Source: Streptomyces glomeratus (GTDB taxonomy: Bacteria; Actinomycetota; Actinomycetes; Streptomycetales; Streptomycetaceae). Taken from it: 64,000 bases of DNA. Of this stretch, positions 1 through 9,259 are shown one piece after another. The DNA lies in NCBI RefSeq assembly GCF_021462825.1, contig NZ_JAKEEB010000007.1:1-64000 (forward strand), given 5' to 3'. Every line of letters begins with the position of its first letter. Within the stretch, counting starts at the first letter, position 1. Both the position numbers and the translations under genes were made by a program. The notes below the pieces were generated by a model that searched no databases, had not been told where the DNA came from, and saw nothing but the letters and a program-made list of their open reading frames with translations.

Positions 1-179
1 AGCTCCGCGATCTGCTGCAACGTGGCACCGATGTCCGACGTACGCGTCGTCGTCATCGACTGCACCGACACCGGGGCGTCTCCGCCCACCGCCACGGATC
101 CGACCTGGATCTGCCGGCTCTTCCGGCGCTCGGCGAGCTTGGTCGGAACGGACGGCATGCCGAGTGAAATCGCAGTCAT
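1..179 (-). CDS. ispG: 4-hydroxy-3-methylbut-2-enyl diphosphate synthase (IspG/GcpE), 5' part only
   Basis: The reverse strand from an ATG at 179 encodes the first 59 residues of IspG; the gene runs off the left edge. The N-terminus begins [20 protein letters not shown] and continues into the [12 protein letters not shown] and VQSMTTT segments typical of the family. IspG is the iron-sulfur enzyme that converts methylerythritol cyclodiphosphate to HMBPP in the non-mevalonate isoprenoid pathway. The C-terminal cysteines that hold the cluster lie outside the window. It lies downstream of dxr and rseP on the same strand, a conserved actinobacterial arrangement. A hairpin between rseP and ispG suggests that it also has its own promoter. 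Confidence 0.93.
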   Translation of the reverse strand, partial: MTAISLGMPSVPTKLAERRKSRQIQVGSVAVGGDAPVSVQSMTTTRTSDIGATLQQIAE

Positions 180-298
180 CTGCTGTGCAACCCCAAAGTG
201 TGGATCAAGGTCCGGTCCCGGATCGGCGGGCTCCAAGCCCCGAGATTACGCCACGCGCGTGCACGCCAGCACATCACCGTCCGTAAACCCACCCAAAG

Positions 299-335
299 GG
301 CGGCGGCCGGGAAGCCATGCTCCCCGGCCGCCGCC
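299..335. terminator. Hairpin between rseP and ispG
   Basis: A 13-bp GC-rich inverted repeat (arms 299-311 and 323-335) with an 11-base loop lies 13 bases past the rseP stop codon. It fits a factor-independent terminator or attenuator for the dxr-rseP transcript. The rest of 180-347 shows no gene and must hold any ispG promoter. Confidence 0.6.
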
Positions 336-347
336 AACGCCGTGTGG

Positions 348-1652
348 CTAGGAGATTTTCACCGGGTTAACCACGTCCGCGACCAGCACGAGCAAGGTGA
401 AGCAGATGAAGATCCCGGCCACCACGTACGCCACCGGCATCAGCTTCGCCACGTCGAACGGGCCCGGGTCGGGGCGGCGCAGCACCTTGGCCACGGACCG
501 GCGCAGCGACTCCCACAGGGCGCCCGCGATGTGCCCGCCGTCCAGCGGGAGCAGCGGAAGCATGTTGAACAGGAACAGGGACAGATTGAAGCCCGCGACG
601 AGCAGCAGCATCATCGCGATCTGCTGGGACGGCGGGATGTTCAGCGTGAAGACCTCGCCGCCGACGCGGGCCGCGCCGACCACGCCCATCGGGGAGTCCG
701 GCTGGCGCGGGGCGTCGCCGAAGGCCGCGTCCCACAGCGCGGGGATCTTGCCCGGCAGGGAGACCAGCGACTCGACGCCGTTCTGCATCATGTCGCCCAT
801 GCGCTGCACGGACTGGTCGAGGGACTGCGGGACGATGCCGGTGGCGGGTGTGAAGCCCAGGAATCCGGCGTAGACGTACTTGCCCTCGACATAGCCGCCG
901 TTGCCGTCCGTCTTGCTGACCTGGTTCTTGATCAGGTGGGCGTGCAGGTCGAGCTGCCGGCCCTTGCGCTCGACGGTGATCGTGACGTCCTTGCCGGGGT
1001 TGGCGCGGATGTCGGACTGGAGGGCGGACCAGTCCGGCACCTGCCTGCCGTCGAAGGCGACGATCTTGTCGCCCGGCTTGAGCCCGGCGGCCTGGGCGGG
1101 CGTGTCCGGGTCGTTCTTCGCGCACTTCGTGCGGTTCTCGCTCTGCTGGATGACGCAGTCGGAGACCTTCGAGACCGTGGTGGTCTGGGTCTGGACGCCG
1201 AAGGTCATCATCACGCCGAGGAAGACCGCGACGGCGAGCACCAGGTTCATGAACGGGCCCGCGAACATGACGATGACCCGCTTCCACGGCTTGCGCGTGT
1301 AGAAGAGACGGTCCTCGTCACCGGGCTGGAGCTCCTCGAAGGACTGCGCCCGGGCGTCCTCGATCATCCCGCGCCACGGCGAGGTGGAACGGGCCTCGAT
1401 CCGGCCGTCGGGACCCGGCGGGAACATGCCGATCATGCGGATGTAGCCGCCGAGCGGGACGGCCTTGATCCCGTACTCGGTCTCGCCCTTCCTGCGCGAC
1501 CAGACGGTCGGGCCGAAACCGACCATGTACTGCGGCACACGGATGCCGAAGAGCTTGGCAGTCGACAGATGTCCCAGCTCGTGCCACGCGATCGAGATCA
1601 GCAGGCCGACCACGAAGACGACTATGCCGAGGATCATCATCAGGGTCGTCAT
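348..1652 (-). CDS. rseP: Site-2 intramembrane metalloprotease, RseP/RasP family
   Basis: A 434-residue M50 zinc protease that cuts substrates within the membrane, in many bacteria anti-sigma factors during envelope stress. The zinc site HELGH is at residues 24-28 in the first membrane segment. A GPFMN segment starts the second hydrophobic region near 130, a PDZ domain lies at about 195-265, and the [12 protein letters not shown] motif near 362-373 supplies the third metal ligand. Start choice: the ATG at 1652 overlaps the dxr stop as ATGA, which indicates translational coupling. An open frame upstream to 1847 lies inside dxr and lacks family character. Substrates in this organism cannot be inferred from the sequence. 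Confidence 0.93.
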   Translation of the reverse strand: MTTLMMILGIVVFVVGLLISIAWHELGHLSTAKLFGIRVPQYMVGFGPTVWSRRKGETEYGIKAVPLGGYIRMIGMFPPGPDGRIEARSTSPWRGMIEDARAQSFEELQPGDEDRLFYTRKPWKRVIVMFAGPFMNLVLAVAVFLGVMMTFGVQTQTTTVSKVSDCVIQQSENRTKCAKNDPDTPAQAAGLKPGDKIVAFDGRQVPDWSALQSDIRANPGKDVTITVERKGRQLDLHAHLIKNQVSKTDGNGGYVEGKYVYAGFLGFTPATGIVPQSLDQSVQRMGDMMQNGVESLVSLPGKIPALWDAAFGDAPRQPDSPMGVVGAARVGGEVFTLNIPPSQQIAMMLLLVAGFNLSLFLFNMLPLLPLDGGHIAGALWESLRRSVAKVLRRPDPGPFDVAKLMPVAYVVAGIFICFTLLVLVADVVNPVKIS

Positions 1653-2905
1653 GCACGAGCCTCCGCGATTGCCGTCTGCGCTGTCAGTTCCCTGGCCCGG
1701 GCGCGCGCCCAGGTCTCCGCTTCGAGGACGTCCGCGACGGTGAGGGAAGTTCCCGTGCCGGGGGTGCCGTGCTCCTCCACCACCCGCGTCACCGTCTCCA
1801 TGATCCCGAGATACGGAAGCGCGCCGTTCAGGAACGCGTCGACGCACTCCTCATTGGCCGCATTGAACACCGCCGGGGCCGTGCCCGCGAGCTCTCCCAC
1901 GTGCCGGGCGAGTCCGACGGACGGGAACGCCTCGTTGTCCAGCGGGAAGAACTCCCAGGTCGATGCCGTGCTCCAGTCGAAGGCGGGCGCCGCGTCGGGT
2001 ACCCGCTCAGGCCAGCCGAGCCCGATGGCGATCGGCCCCCGCATGTCGGGGGGCGTCGCCTGGGCCAGTGTCGATCCATCCGTGAACTCCACCATCGAGT
2101 GGACATACGACTGGGGATGCACGACGACCTCAATGCGGTCGAAGGGAATGTCGTAGAGCAGATGAGCCTCGATCACCTCGAGGCCCTTGTTCACCAGGGT
2201 CGACGAGTTGATCGTGATCACCGGGCCCATGGCCCAGGTGGGGTGGGCCAGCGCGTCCTCGGGGGTCACACGCGCCAGCTCGGCCCTGGTCCGGCCGCGG
2301 AACGGGCCGCCGGAGGCGGTGACGACGAGTCTGCGCACGTCCGCACGGGTGCCGGAGGCGAGGGCCTGGAACAGCGCGGCGTGCTCGGAGTCGACGGGGA
2401 TGATCTGTCCGGGCTTGGCCAGGGCCTTCACCAGCGGGCCGCCGACGATGAGCGACTCCTTGTTGGCGAGCGCGAGGGTGCGGCCCGCCTCCAGGGCGGC
2501 GAGGGTGGGTGCGAGGCCGATGGAACCGGTGATGCCGTTCAGGACGGTGTGGCAGTCGGAGGCGGCCAGGTGCGTGGCCGCGTCGGGCCCGGCGAGGATC
2601 TCGGGGAGCGGCTCCCCGGGCCCGTACTGGGCGCTCAGGGCCTCCCGCAGGGCCGGTACGACGTCCTCGCGCGCGACCGCGACCGTGCCCACGCGCAGCC
2701 GGCGGGCCTGCTCGGCGAGCAGTCCGACCCGGCCGCCGTTGGCGGAGAGCCCGGTGACCTTGAACCGGTCGGGGTTGCGCAGCACGAGGTCGATGGCCTG
2801 GGTGCCGATCGAGCCGGTGGAGCCGAGGATCACGACGTCCCGTACTCCGTCCACGGGGTCGAAGACGAGATGGGGGTCGGCAAGAGGGGCTGGACTGTCG
2901 CTCAT
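1649..2905 (-). CDS. dxr: 1-deoxy-D-xylulose 5-phosphate reductoisomerase
   Basis: A 418-residue cytosolic enzyme that converts DXP to 2-C-methyl-D-erythritol 4-phosphate with NADPH and a divalent metal, the committed step of the non-mevalonate pathway. Visible motifs are the nucleotide-binding GSTGSIGTQ near residue 28, the NKESLIVGG loop, the metal and substrate segment PVDSEH, the ASGGPFRG loop and [21 protein letters not shown]. Length is normal for actinobacterial Dxr. The stop overlaps the rseP start by four bases. The GGAGGG directly before the ATG leaves almost no spacing, so a slightly different start is possible. Confidence 0.96.
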   Translation of the reverse strand: MSDSPAPLADPHLVFDPVDGVRDVVILGSTGSIGTQAIDLVLRNPDRFKVTGLSANGGRVGLLAEQARRLRVGTVAVAREDVVPALREALSAQYGPGEPLPEILAGPDAATHLAASDCHTVLNGITGSIGLAPTLAALEAGRTLALANKESLIVGGPLVKALAKPGQIIPVDSEHAALFQALASGTRADVRRLVVTASGGPFRGRTRAELARVTPEDALAHPTWAMGPVITINSSTLVNKGLEVIEAHLLYDIPFDRIEVVVHPQSYVHSMVEFTDGSTLAQATPPDMRGPIAIGLGWPERVPDAAPAFDWSTASTWEFFPLDNEAFPSVGLARHVGELAGTAPAVFNAANEECVDAFLNGALPYLGIMETVTRVVEEHGTPGTGTSLTVADVLEAETWARARARELTAQTAIAEARA

Positions 2906-3009
2906 CCCTCCATTGTTGCCGCACCGCGCGTCCGGGTGGACAGGGTGTCCCCCGGGGGCGTGCCGACGGCCCGCCCCGGCCGGGAGAGGGCGCGCCCGGC
3001 GGCCGCTTC

Positions 3010-3035
3010 GGCCCGGCGGCGGGCGCCGCCGGGCC
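3010..3035. terminator. Terminator downstream of the acyl-CoA dehydrogenase
   Basis: Perfect 11-bp GC stem (3010-3020 with 3025-3035) and a four-base loop. It lies 20 bases past the stop codon of the reverse-strand acyl-CoA dehydrogenase and upstream of dxr, so it separates the two transcripts. Confidence 0.6.
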
Positions 3036-3055
3036 TTCGCATGCGCCGTGCGGGA

Positions 3056-5002
3056 TCAGCTCTTCGGGACCTTCCTGCGCACGTCCTTGCGGGTGCTTTC
3101 ACCCGGACGGGCGTCCGCGATCCAGGGGCCGTCGCCGGACGGATCCACGGTCCCCTCCTCCAGCCACGCGTAGGTACCGGTCAGGACGCCCTTGACCACC
3201 TTGTGGTCAAGGTCGTCGGTGTTGCTCCACAGCCGTCCGAACAGTTCCTCGACACGGATACGGGACTGCCGGCAGAAGACGTCGGCGAGCTGGTACGCCT
3301 CACGCCCGTGCTCCCCGCTCCTGCGCAGGTGCTCGGCGCGCACACAGGCCGCGCTCATCGCGAACAGCTCGGCGCCGATGTCCACGATCCGGCCCAGGAA
3401 GCCCTGCTTGGTCTCCATACGGCCCTGCCAGCGGGACATCCCGTAGAAGGTGGACCGGGCGAGCTTGCGGGCGCTGCGCTCGACGAACCGCAGATGCCCG
3501 GAGAGGTCGACCTCCCGGTGGAACTCTCCGTAGGCGCCGGGGATCTGGCCCTGCCCGGCCAGCAGCTTCGGCAGCCACCTGGCGTAGAAGACGCCGGCGT
3601 TCGCGCCCGCCTTCGCCTTGTCGGCCAGGGACTTGTCCGGGTCGATCAGGTCACCGGCCACGGACAGATGGGCGTCCACCGCCTCACGGGCGATCAACAG
3701 GTGCATGATCTCCGTGGAGCCCTCGAAGATGCGGTTGATGCGCAGGTCGCGCAGCATCTGCTCGGCGGGGACCCCCCGCTCGCCGCGGGCCGTCAGGGAC
3801 TCCGCGGTCTCGAAGCCCCGCCCGCCGCGTATCTGGACCAGTTCGTCGGCCATCAGCCAGGCCATCTCCGAGCCGTAGAGCTTGGCGAGGGCGGCCTCGA
3901 TACGGATGTCGTTGCGGTTCTCGTCGGCCATCTGCGACGACAGGTCGACCACGGCCTCCAGGGCGAAGGTGGTCGCCGCGATGAAGGAGATCTTCGCGCC
4001 CACCGCCTCGTGCAGGGCGACCGGCTTGCCCCACTGCTCCCGGGCTCCCGACCACTCGCGGGCGATCTTCAGGCACCACTTGCCCGCGCCGACGCACATC
4101 GCGGGCAGCGACAGACGGCCGGTGTTCAGCGTGGTCAGCGCGATCTTCAGGCCCGCGCCCTCCGGGCCGATGCGGTTGGCGGCCGGGACCCGGACCCGGT
4201 GGAAGCGGGTGACGCCGTTCTCCAGGCCGCGCAGGCCCATGAAGGCGTTGCGGTTCTCGACGGTGACGCCCTCGGACGCGGCCTCCACGACGAACGCCGT
4301 GATACCGCCCTTGTGGCCCTCGGACCTCGGCACCCGCGCCATGACGACGAGCAGATCGGCGACCACGCCGTTGGTGGTCCACAGCTTGACCCCGTCGAGG
4401 ACGTAGTCGTCCCCGTCGGGCACGGCCGTGGTGGCCAGGCGGGCCGGGTCGGAGCCGACGTCCGGCTCGGTGAGCAGGAACGCCGAGATGTCGGTACGGG
4501 CGCAGCGCGGCAGGAACGTCTCCTTCTGTTCCTGGGTGCCGAAGAGTTTCAGCGGCTGCGGTACTCCGATCGACTGATGCGCGGAGAGCAGCGCGCCGAT
4601 CGCGGCGCTCGCGGTGCCGGCCATGGCGAGTGCCTTGTTGTAGTACACCTGGGTGAGGCCGAGACCGCCGTACTTCGTGTCGATCTTCATGCCGAGGGCG
4701 CCGAGTTCCTTGAGCCCGTTGATCGTCTCGTCGGGGATGCGCGCCTCGCGCTCGATGCGGGCGGAGTCGATCTGCGTCTCGCAGAAGTCGCGCAGCTTGG
4801 CGAGGAACTCCTCGCCGCGCTGTACGTCCTCCTCGGCGGGCAGCGGGTGGGGGTGGATCAGGTCCAGCCGGAGACGGCCGAGGAAGAGTTCCTTGGCGAA
4901 GCTGGGTTTGCGCCAGTCCTGCTCGCGCGCGGCCTCCGCCACCTGGCGGGCCTCACGCTCGGTGACGGTGGGCTTGGGTGTGGGAGCTGTTGGTGCGGAC
5001 AT
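3056..5002 (-). CDS. Acyl-CoA dehydrogenase, large FadE-type
   Basis: A 648-residue flavoprotein that introduces the alpha-beta double bond in acyl-CoA during beta-oxidation. The classic N-terminal, beta-sheet and C-terminal helical domains are present: YGGLGLTQVYYNKALAM and the FAD segment LTEPDVGSDPARLATT, then a C-terminal GGRGFE followed by IFEGSTEIMHLL. It is longer than the usual 380-residue enzymes. The extra C-terminal 200 residues resemble the very-long-chain class, in which they help dimerise or bind the membrane. Start choice: ATG at 5002 has GAGGTGAG seven bases upstream; a GTG nine bases earlier overlaps that ribosome site and is rejected. It is monocistronic. Substrate chain length is not readable. 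Confidence 0.9.
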   Translation of the reverse strand: MSAPTAPTPKPTVTEREARQVAEAAREQDWRKPSFAKELFLGRLRLDLIHPHPLPAEEDVQRGEEFLAKLRDFCETQIDSARIEREARIPDETINGLKELGALGMKIDTKYGGLGLTQVYYNKALAMAGTASAAIGALLSAHQSIGVPQPLKLFGTQEQKETFLPRCARTDISAFLLTEPDVGSDPARLATTAVPDGDDYVLDGVKLWTTNGVVADLLVVMARVPRSEGHKGGITAFVVEAASEGVTVENRNAFMGLRGLENGVTRFHRVRVPAANRIGPEGAGLKIALTTLNTGRLSLPAMCVGAGKWCLKIAREWSGAREQWGKPVALHEAVGAKISFIAATTFALEAVVDLSSQMADENRNDIRIEAALAKLYGSEMAWLMADELVQIRGGRGFETAESLTARGERGVPAEQMLRDLRINRIFEGSTEIMHLLIAREAVDAHLSVAGDLIDPDKSLADKAKAGANAGVFYARWLPKLLAGQGQIPGAYGEFHREVDLSGHLRFVERSARKLARSTFYGMSRWQGRMETKQGFLGRIVDIGAELFAMSAACVRAEHLRRSGEHGREAYQLADVFCRQSRIRVEELFGRLWSNTDDLDHKVVKGVLTGTYAWLEEGTVDPSGDGPWIADARPGESTRKDVRRKVPKS

Positions 5003-5187
5003 GAGGCTCACCTCGCCGCGAATCGGGGCTTGTGGGTCGCAGCCCGGGCCTACGTTACCGACCGGTGCTACTCGATCGTTGGTACCCCAATCCGGGGGAG
5101 GTCACCAGTCCTCGCGCAGCAGCACGCCCACCGAATTCCGTCGGCCGACGTCCACCGCGGACGCGGGGGTGTCAAATCGGGCCGCCC

Positions 5188-5733
5188 TCACCTGCTTCGT
5201 TCCCCGACGGGTCGGCGCGCCGAACGCATGCCGGAGGAGACCCCCGCCCCGAGGGCGAGCACACAGACCACCAGACCGCCGAAGACGACCGGGTTCACCC
5301 AGCTCGGCACCAGCTCGGTTCCCTCACCCTGCTCCGTGACACACTGCACGCTGACGGGCAGCGTCATCCGCGTCACGACGTGATCGCCGGCCGCGCCGGC
5401 AGCCGCACACATCTGGTCCGGATCCAGGATGTAGAACCCGGACATCACGCCGTACGCGTACGCGCCGAGGCCCGCCGCGCCGGCCATGACCGTCACCAGC
5501 GCACACGACCCGGCGTCCGGCAAGCGCCACCCGCTGCCCGGCTTTCGGCGGCGCACCCGCACGGCGAGTGCCCAGGCGGCGCCCATGACCACGAACGGCG
5601 TCACGAACGGCGCGAACATCAGGACCAGCAAGAGAAAAGACCCCACGCCTGACCGGACAGCGTCCGTGGACGACCGGTTCCGTGCCGGTCGAGGCGAGCC
5701 CGTCGGGGGCCGGTCGGCGCACACGCCCGCCAC
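5188..5733 (-). CDS. Small membrane protein of unknown function
   Basis: Unrecognised open frame of up to 181 residues with three hydrophobic stretches: about 31-56, 76-98 and 149-167. A short basic cytoplasmic loop (VRVRRRKPGSGWR) lies between the first two. A 45-residue region with two cysteines, likely extracytoplasmic, lies between the second and third. The frame begins at 5733, only two bases after the aldehyde dehydrogenase terminator hairpin, so translation more likely starts at an internal GTG, for example at 5646 just before the first membrane segment. No catalytic motif is visible. It may be a streptomycete-specific membrane protein. Confidence 0.5.
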   Translation of the reverse strand: MAGVCADRPPTGSPRPARNRSSTDAVRSGVGSFLLLVLMFAPFVTPFVVMGAAWALAVRVRRRKPGSGWRLPDAGSCALVTVMAGAAGLGAYAYGVMSGFYILDPDQMCAAAGAAGDHVVTRMTLPVSVQCVTEQGEGTELVPSWVNPVVFGGLVVCVLALGAGVSSGMRSARRPVGERSR

Positions 5734-5734
5734 T

Positions 5735-5781
5735 ACGCCGACGGCCGGAGCCCCCGCACAGCGGGCTCCGGCCGTCGGCGT
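5735..5781. terminator. Strong terminator after the aldehyde dehydrogenase
   Basis: Perfect 19-bp inverted repeat (5735-5753 with 5763-5781) and a nine-base loop, ending ten bases past the stop codon of the reverse-strand aldehyde dehydrogenase. Confidence 0.75.
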
Positions 5782-5791
5782 GCCGGGTGGG

Positions 5792-7237
5792 TCAGAGGGC
5801 CAGGCCGGTCAGGACCAGGACACGCTCGTAGGTGTAGTCGTCCATCGCGTACTTCACGCCCTCGCGTCCGACGCCGGACAGCTTGGCGCCGCCGTAGGGC
5901 ATCTGGTCGGCGCGGTAGGACGGCACGTCGCCGATGACGACGCCGCCGACCTCAAGGGCCCGGTGGGCGCGGAAGGCGACCTGGAGGTCGTGCGTGAACA
6001 CGCCCGCCTGGAGGCCGTACTTGGACTCGTTGACGGCGGCGAACGCCTCGGCCTCGCCGTCCACCTTCTGCACGGTGAGGACGGGTCCGAAGACCTCCTC
6101 GCAGGAGAGGGTCACATCGGCCGGCACATCGGTCAGGACGGTCGGCGCGTACGAGGCGCCGTCCCGCTTGCCGCCGGTCAGCAGCTTCGCGCCCGCCCCC
6201 ACCGCCTCGTCGACCCACGACTCCACGCGCTTGGCCGCGTCCTCGCTGACCAGCGGGCCGACGTCCGTCGCGTCGTCGGACGGGTCGCCGGTGACCTGGG
6301 CCTCGACGGCGGCGACGATGCGCGGCAGCAGCCGGTCGTAGACGGAGGCGTCGGCGATCACGCGCTGCACGGAGATGCAGGACTGGCCGCCCTGGTAGTT
6401 GGAGAAGGTGGCGATGCGGTTCGCGGCCCAGTCCAGGTCCTCGTCGCTCGCGAAGTCGGCGAGGACGACCGCCGCGCCGTTGCCGCCCAGCTCCAGGGTG
6501 CAGTGCTTGCGCGGCACCGAGTCCATGATCGCGTAGCCGACCTTCTCGGAGCCCGTGAAGGAGATGACGGGCAGGCGCTCGTCCTGGACCAGGGCGGGCA
6601 TCCGGTCGTTGGTGACCGGGAGGATCGACCAGGAACCGGCGGGCAGGGCGGTCTCGGCGAGCAGGTCGCCGAGGATCAGGCCGGACAGCGGGGTGGCGGG
6701 GGCCGGCTTGAGGATGATCGGGGCGCCGGCGGCGATCGCGGGGGCGACCTTGTGGGCGCACAGGTTCAGCGGGAAGTTGAACGGCGCGATGCCGAGGACG
6801 ACGCCCTTGGGGAAGCGGCGGGTCAGCGCGAGACGGCCCTGGCCGCCCGCGTCGGTGTCCAGGCGCTGGGCCTCGCCGCCGTTGAAGCGGCGGGCCTCCT
6901 CGGCCGCGAAGCGGAAGACGGAGACGGCACGGCCGACCTCACCCCGCGCCCACTTGACGGGCTTGCCGTTCTCGGCGGAGATCAGCTGCGCGATCTCCTC
7001 GCTGCGCTCGGCCAGCCGCTTGGAGACGTGGTCGAGGGCGGCGGCGCGGACGTGGGCCGGGGTCGCGGCGAACTCGTCCCGCACGGCGTACGCGGCGGCC
7101 ACGGCCTCCTCGACCTGGGCCTCGGTCGGGACGCTGACCTTGGCGACCAGCCGCCCGTCCCACGGGTTGGTGACGTCGAAGGTGGTCTCACCGGTGGCCT
7201 GGCGGCCGGCGAGCCAGAAGGCGTGGGTGGAGGTCAT
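5792..7237 (-). CDS. NAD(P)-dependent aldehyde dehydrogenase, candidate succinate-semialdehyde dehydrogenase
   Basis: A 481-residue aldehyde dehydrogenase that oxidises an aldehyde to the acid. The catalytic cysteine is Cys287 in GGQSCISVQR, the general-base glutamate is in LELGGNG, and the nucleotide-binding asparagine is in PFNFPLNL. The protein is full length for the superfamily. It sits in the same direction as, and directly downstream of, a PucR regulator, 4.5 kb from GABA aminotransferase. Oxidation of succinate semialdehyde, the product of GabT, is therefore a reasonable inference but is not shown by any residue. Start choice: ATG at 7237, because residues encoded upstream (to 7327) do not look like the family. 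Confidence 0.87.
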   Translation of the reverse strand: MTSTHAFWLAGRQATGETTFDVTNPWDGRLVAKVSVPTEAQVEEAVAAAYAVRDEFAATPAHVRAAALDHVSKRLAERSEEIAQLISAENGKPVKWARGEVGRAVSVFRFAAEEARRFNGGEAQRLDTDAGGQGRLALTRRFPKGVVLGIAPFNFPLNLCAHKVAPAIAAGAPIILKPAPATPLSGLILGDLLAETALPAGSWSILPVTNDRMPALVQDERLPVISFTGSEKVGYAIMDSVPRKHCTLELGGNGAAVVLADFASDEDLDWAANRIATFSNYQGGQSCISVQRVIADASVYDRLLPRIVAAVEAQVTGDPSDDATDVGPLVSEDAAKRVESWVDEAVGAGAKLLTGGKRDGASYAPTVLTDVPADVTLSCEEVFGPVLTVQKVDGEAEAFAAVNESKYGLQAGVFTHDLQVAFRAHRALEVGGVVIGDVPSYRADQMPYGGAKLSGVGREGVKYAMDDYTYERVLVLTGLAL

Positions 7238-7381
7238 GATCGGGTCCCGGCCCTTCGGAGGTTGGTGTTCCTTGAACTGCGTGGTCCACGGTAGGGCCGG
7301 GGCGGCGAAGGGTCGTTTGTCCGGCAAGGAGCAGTGCGGGACGGGGGTAGTACGGGTTGTACAGCCGCAGGCGGACGCTCG

Positions 7382-9049
7382 TCACTCCCCCGCCGACGCC
7401 GTCGCCTTGAGGGCCAGCCACAGCTCCATCCGTACGTCCGGATCGTCGAGCGAACGTCCCAGGATCTCCTCGACGCGGCGCATCCGGTAGCGCAGGGTGT
7501 GGCGGTGGACGCCGAGGTCGGCCGCCGCCGCGTCCCACTGGCCGTGCCGTGACAGCCAGGCCCGCAGCGAGGCGACCAGGTCTCCCCGGCCCGTCGCGTC
7601 GTGCTCGCGCAGTGCGCGCAGCAGGCCGTCCGCGAAGGCCCGTACGGCGTCGTCCTGGAGCAGCGGCAGGACCGATCCGGCCGCCAGTTCGGCGTGCTCG
7701 ACCAGTGACCGGCCACGTCGCCGGGCCACCGACAGGGCCTGTTCGGCCTGCTTGTACGCGGCCGCGGCGGCGATCGGGCCCGCGGGCGCCGACACCCCCA
7801 CCACCAGCTCGTCCTCGTCGGCGGCCGGCTGCTCGCGCGTGGCGGCCCGTGCCGCCTGCACCGCCAGCGCGTACTCCTGGCACGCGGCGACGGCCGCACC
7901 GCCGTCCCCGGCGAGCACGACCAGCCGCTCCCAGTCGGGCACGACCAGCACGGACTCCCCGGAGCGCGCGGCGGCGGACTCCACGGTCTCGGCGAGTCCG
8001 TCCAGCGGATCGCCGTCCGTCTCGGCCGCGGCGAGCACCGCGGCGGCCGGCGGCGCGGGCGCCACGCGCGCGTGCCCGTCGGCGTGCGCCCGGGACGCGG
8101 ACGCGGACGCGGACTCCGCGAGGATCAGCCGGAACGGCGCGTCCAGCAGGTCGCCGTACAGGTCCCCGGCCACCGCCCTGGCGTGATCGGGCTCGCCGGC
8201 CAGCAGCATGCGCAGGACGGCCGTGCCGATCCGCTGCTCGGCGGCGTGCAGGGACCGGGACCGCTCGGTGGTCAGGGTCAGCAGGGCGATGGCGGAGTGG
8301 ACCGCATACCGCTCGGCGGTGCCCGGAGCGGCGGCCGTGCCCACGGCGAGCGCGGCACGCGGGCGCCGGCCCGTCCCCAGGGAGTGCAGCTCGACGCGGT
8401 CCTCGCCGCTCGGCCCGCCGATCACGGAACTCGCCGGCGCCGGCCGATCCCGCAGCCGTTCCACCTCGGCCGTCAGCCGTGCGGCCCGCCGCCCCGCCCA
8501 CTCGGGCGCGACCGCGACGACGGCTCCGGACGCGTCGTACAGCGCGGCCCAGCCGTCGACCTGCTGGGCGAGCGCGGCGAGAAGCCCCTCGGGGCCGTCG
8601 CTCAGGGCCTGTTTCGTCAGCTCCCGCTGGGCGGCGAACCCCGCGGTCACAGCCCGGTACTGGTCGGCGGCGATGGCCGCGGAGACGGCCTTGCTGATGG
8701 CGAGGAAGGGCGTGCGCCGGGGCACCTCCAGGAGCGGCAGCCCCTCCCCCTGCGCCGCGTCCACGAGCGCCTTGGGGATCTCGTCGTAGTTGACGCCGAC
8801 GGCGAAACCGAGTCCGACCACACCCGCGCCGACCAGCCGCTTCACATAGCGCCGCATGGCCTCGGGGTCCTCGGCGTCCAGCTTCAGCGCCGTGATCAGC
8901 AGCAGCTCCCCGCCCTCCATGTAGGGCACGGGGTCGGCGAGTTCGCTGACGTGCGCCCAGCGGACGGGTACGTCGAGGCGGTCCTCGCCCGCGCGCACGG
9001 TCAGCTTGAGCGCGGAGTGGTGGACGAGCGAGGCGAGCGTGGGGGGCAT
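7382..9049 (-). CDS. PucR-family transcriptional regulator
   Basis: A 555-residue regulator with an N-terminal PucR ligand-binding domain (MPPTLASLVHHSALKL, then VRWAHVSELADPVPYMEGGE), a middle GGDEF-like CdaR region and a C-terminal helix-turn-helix (LGVHRHTLRYRMRRVEEILG). Such proteins control purine, GABA or amine catabolism. It precedes an aldehyde dehydrogenase, with 144 bases between them, and lies near gabT, so control of GABA use is likely but inferred. Start: ATG at 9049 with GAAGG upstream. The longer frame to 9190 would place a repeat cluster (9064-9127) inside the gene. A hexamer repeat in the middle encodes Ser-Ala repeats. Confidence 0.88.
   Translation of the reverse strand: MPPTLASLVHHSALKLTVRAGEDRLDVPVRWAHVSELADPVPYMEGGELLLITALKLDAEDPEAMRRYVKRLVGAGVVGLGFAVGVNYDEIPKALVDAAQGEGLPLLEVPRRTPFLAISKAVSAAIAADQYRAVTAGFAAQRELTKQALSDGPEGLLAALAQQVDGWAALYDASGAVVAVAPEWAGRRAARLTAEVERLRDRPAPASSVIGGPSGEDRVELHSLGTGRRPRAALAVGTAAAPGTAERYAVHSAIALLTLTTERSRSLHAAEQRIGTAVLRMLLAGEPDHARAVAGDLYGDLLDAPFRLILAESASASASRAHADGHARVAPAPPAAAVLAAAETDGDPLDGLAETVESAAARSGESVLVVPDWERLVVLAGDGGAAVAACQEYALAVQAARAATREQPAADEDELVVGVSAPAGPIAAAAAYKQAEQALSVARRRGRSLVEHAELAAGSVLPLLQDDAVRAFADGLLRALREHDATGRGDLVASLRAWLSRHGQWDAAAADLGVHRHTLRYRMRRVEEILGRSLDDPDVRMELWLALKATASAGE
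8094..8114. repeat. Tandem hexamer repeat inside pucR-like gene
   Basis: Three and a half copies of gacgcg in a row, encoding alternating Ser-Ala on the reverse strand in the linker after the ligand-binding region. It could change length by slippage without shifting frame. Confidence 0.7.
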
Positions 9050-9063
9050 GGGGCCTTCGGTGT

Positions 9064-9127
9064 GCACGGACGGGAGTCTCATGGGATCCGTGACGGAGTT
9101 CTTCACGGAACCCGCAAGGGTCACGGA
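9064..9127. promoter_or_regulatory. Cluster of CACGGA-type repeats upstream of pucR-like gene
   Basis: A perfect 7-bp inverted repeat TCCGTGA/TCACGGA (9087-9093 and 9103-9109, nine-base spacer) is followed by a third copy TCACGGA at 9121-9127, exactly 18 bases after the second. A related GCACGGA lies at 9064-9070. All lie 15-78 bases upstream of the chosen start codon. The regular spacing suggests an operator, perhaps autoregulatory. This is inference from sequence only. Confidence 0.45.
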
Positions 9128-9187
9128 CGGTGTGAGCGGGGTGATGCTTTGGCCGCCGCGTATGAACGACCTATGTCGATTCTGCCT

Positions 9188-9199
9188 CACCGTACGGTG
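9188..9199. repeat. 12-bp perfect palindrome in the pucR upstream region
   Basis: CACCGTACGGTG reads the same on both strands and lies 139 bases upstream of the PucR start, next to two direct TCCGGAC copies at about 9216 and 9238. It could be a regulatory site; chance cannot be excluded. Confidence 0.35.
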
Positions 9200-9259
9200 G
9201 TGCCGGGCCCATATATCCGGACCTCCTGCCCGGGATTTCCGGACACCCCGCCCGGGGAC

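Noticed and set aside
198..2156. Very long open frame antisense to dxr and rseP (652 codons).
   Set aside because: Shadow of high-GC coding sequence: Arg/Gly/His-rich translation, no family motifs, and strong dxr and rseP genes on the other strand.
5003..5011. GTG start for the acyl-CoA dehydrogenase three codons upstream.
   Set aside because: It lies inside the GAGGTGAG ribosome site of the ATG at 5002.
1769..5383. 1,204-codon forward open frame across dxr and the acyl-CoA dehydrogenase.
   Set aside because: Antisense shadow; translation is compositionally extreme and the reverse-strand genes have clear catalytic motifs.
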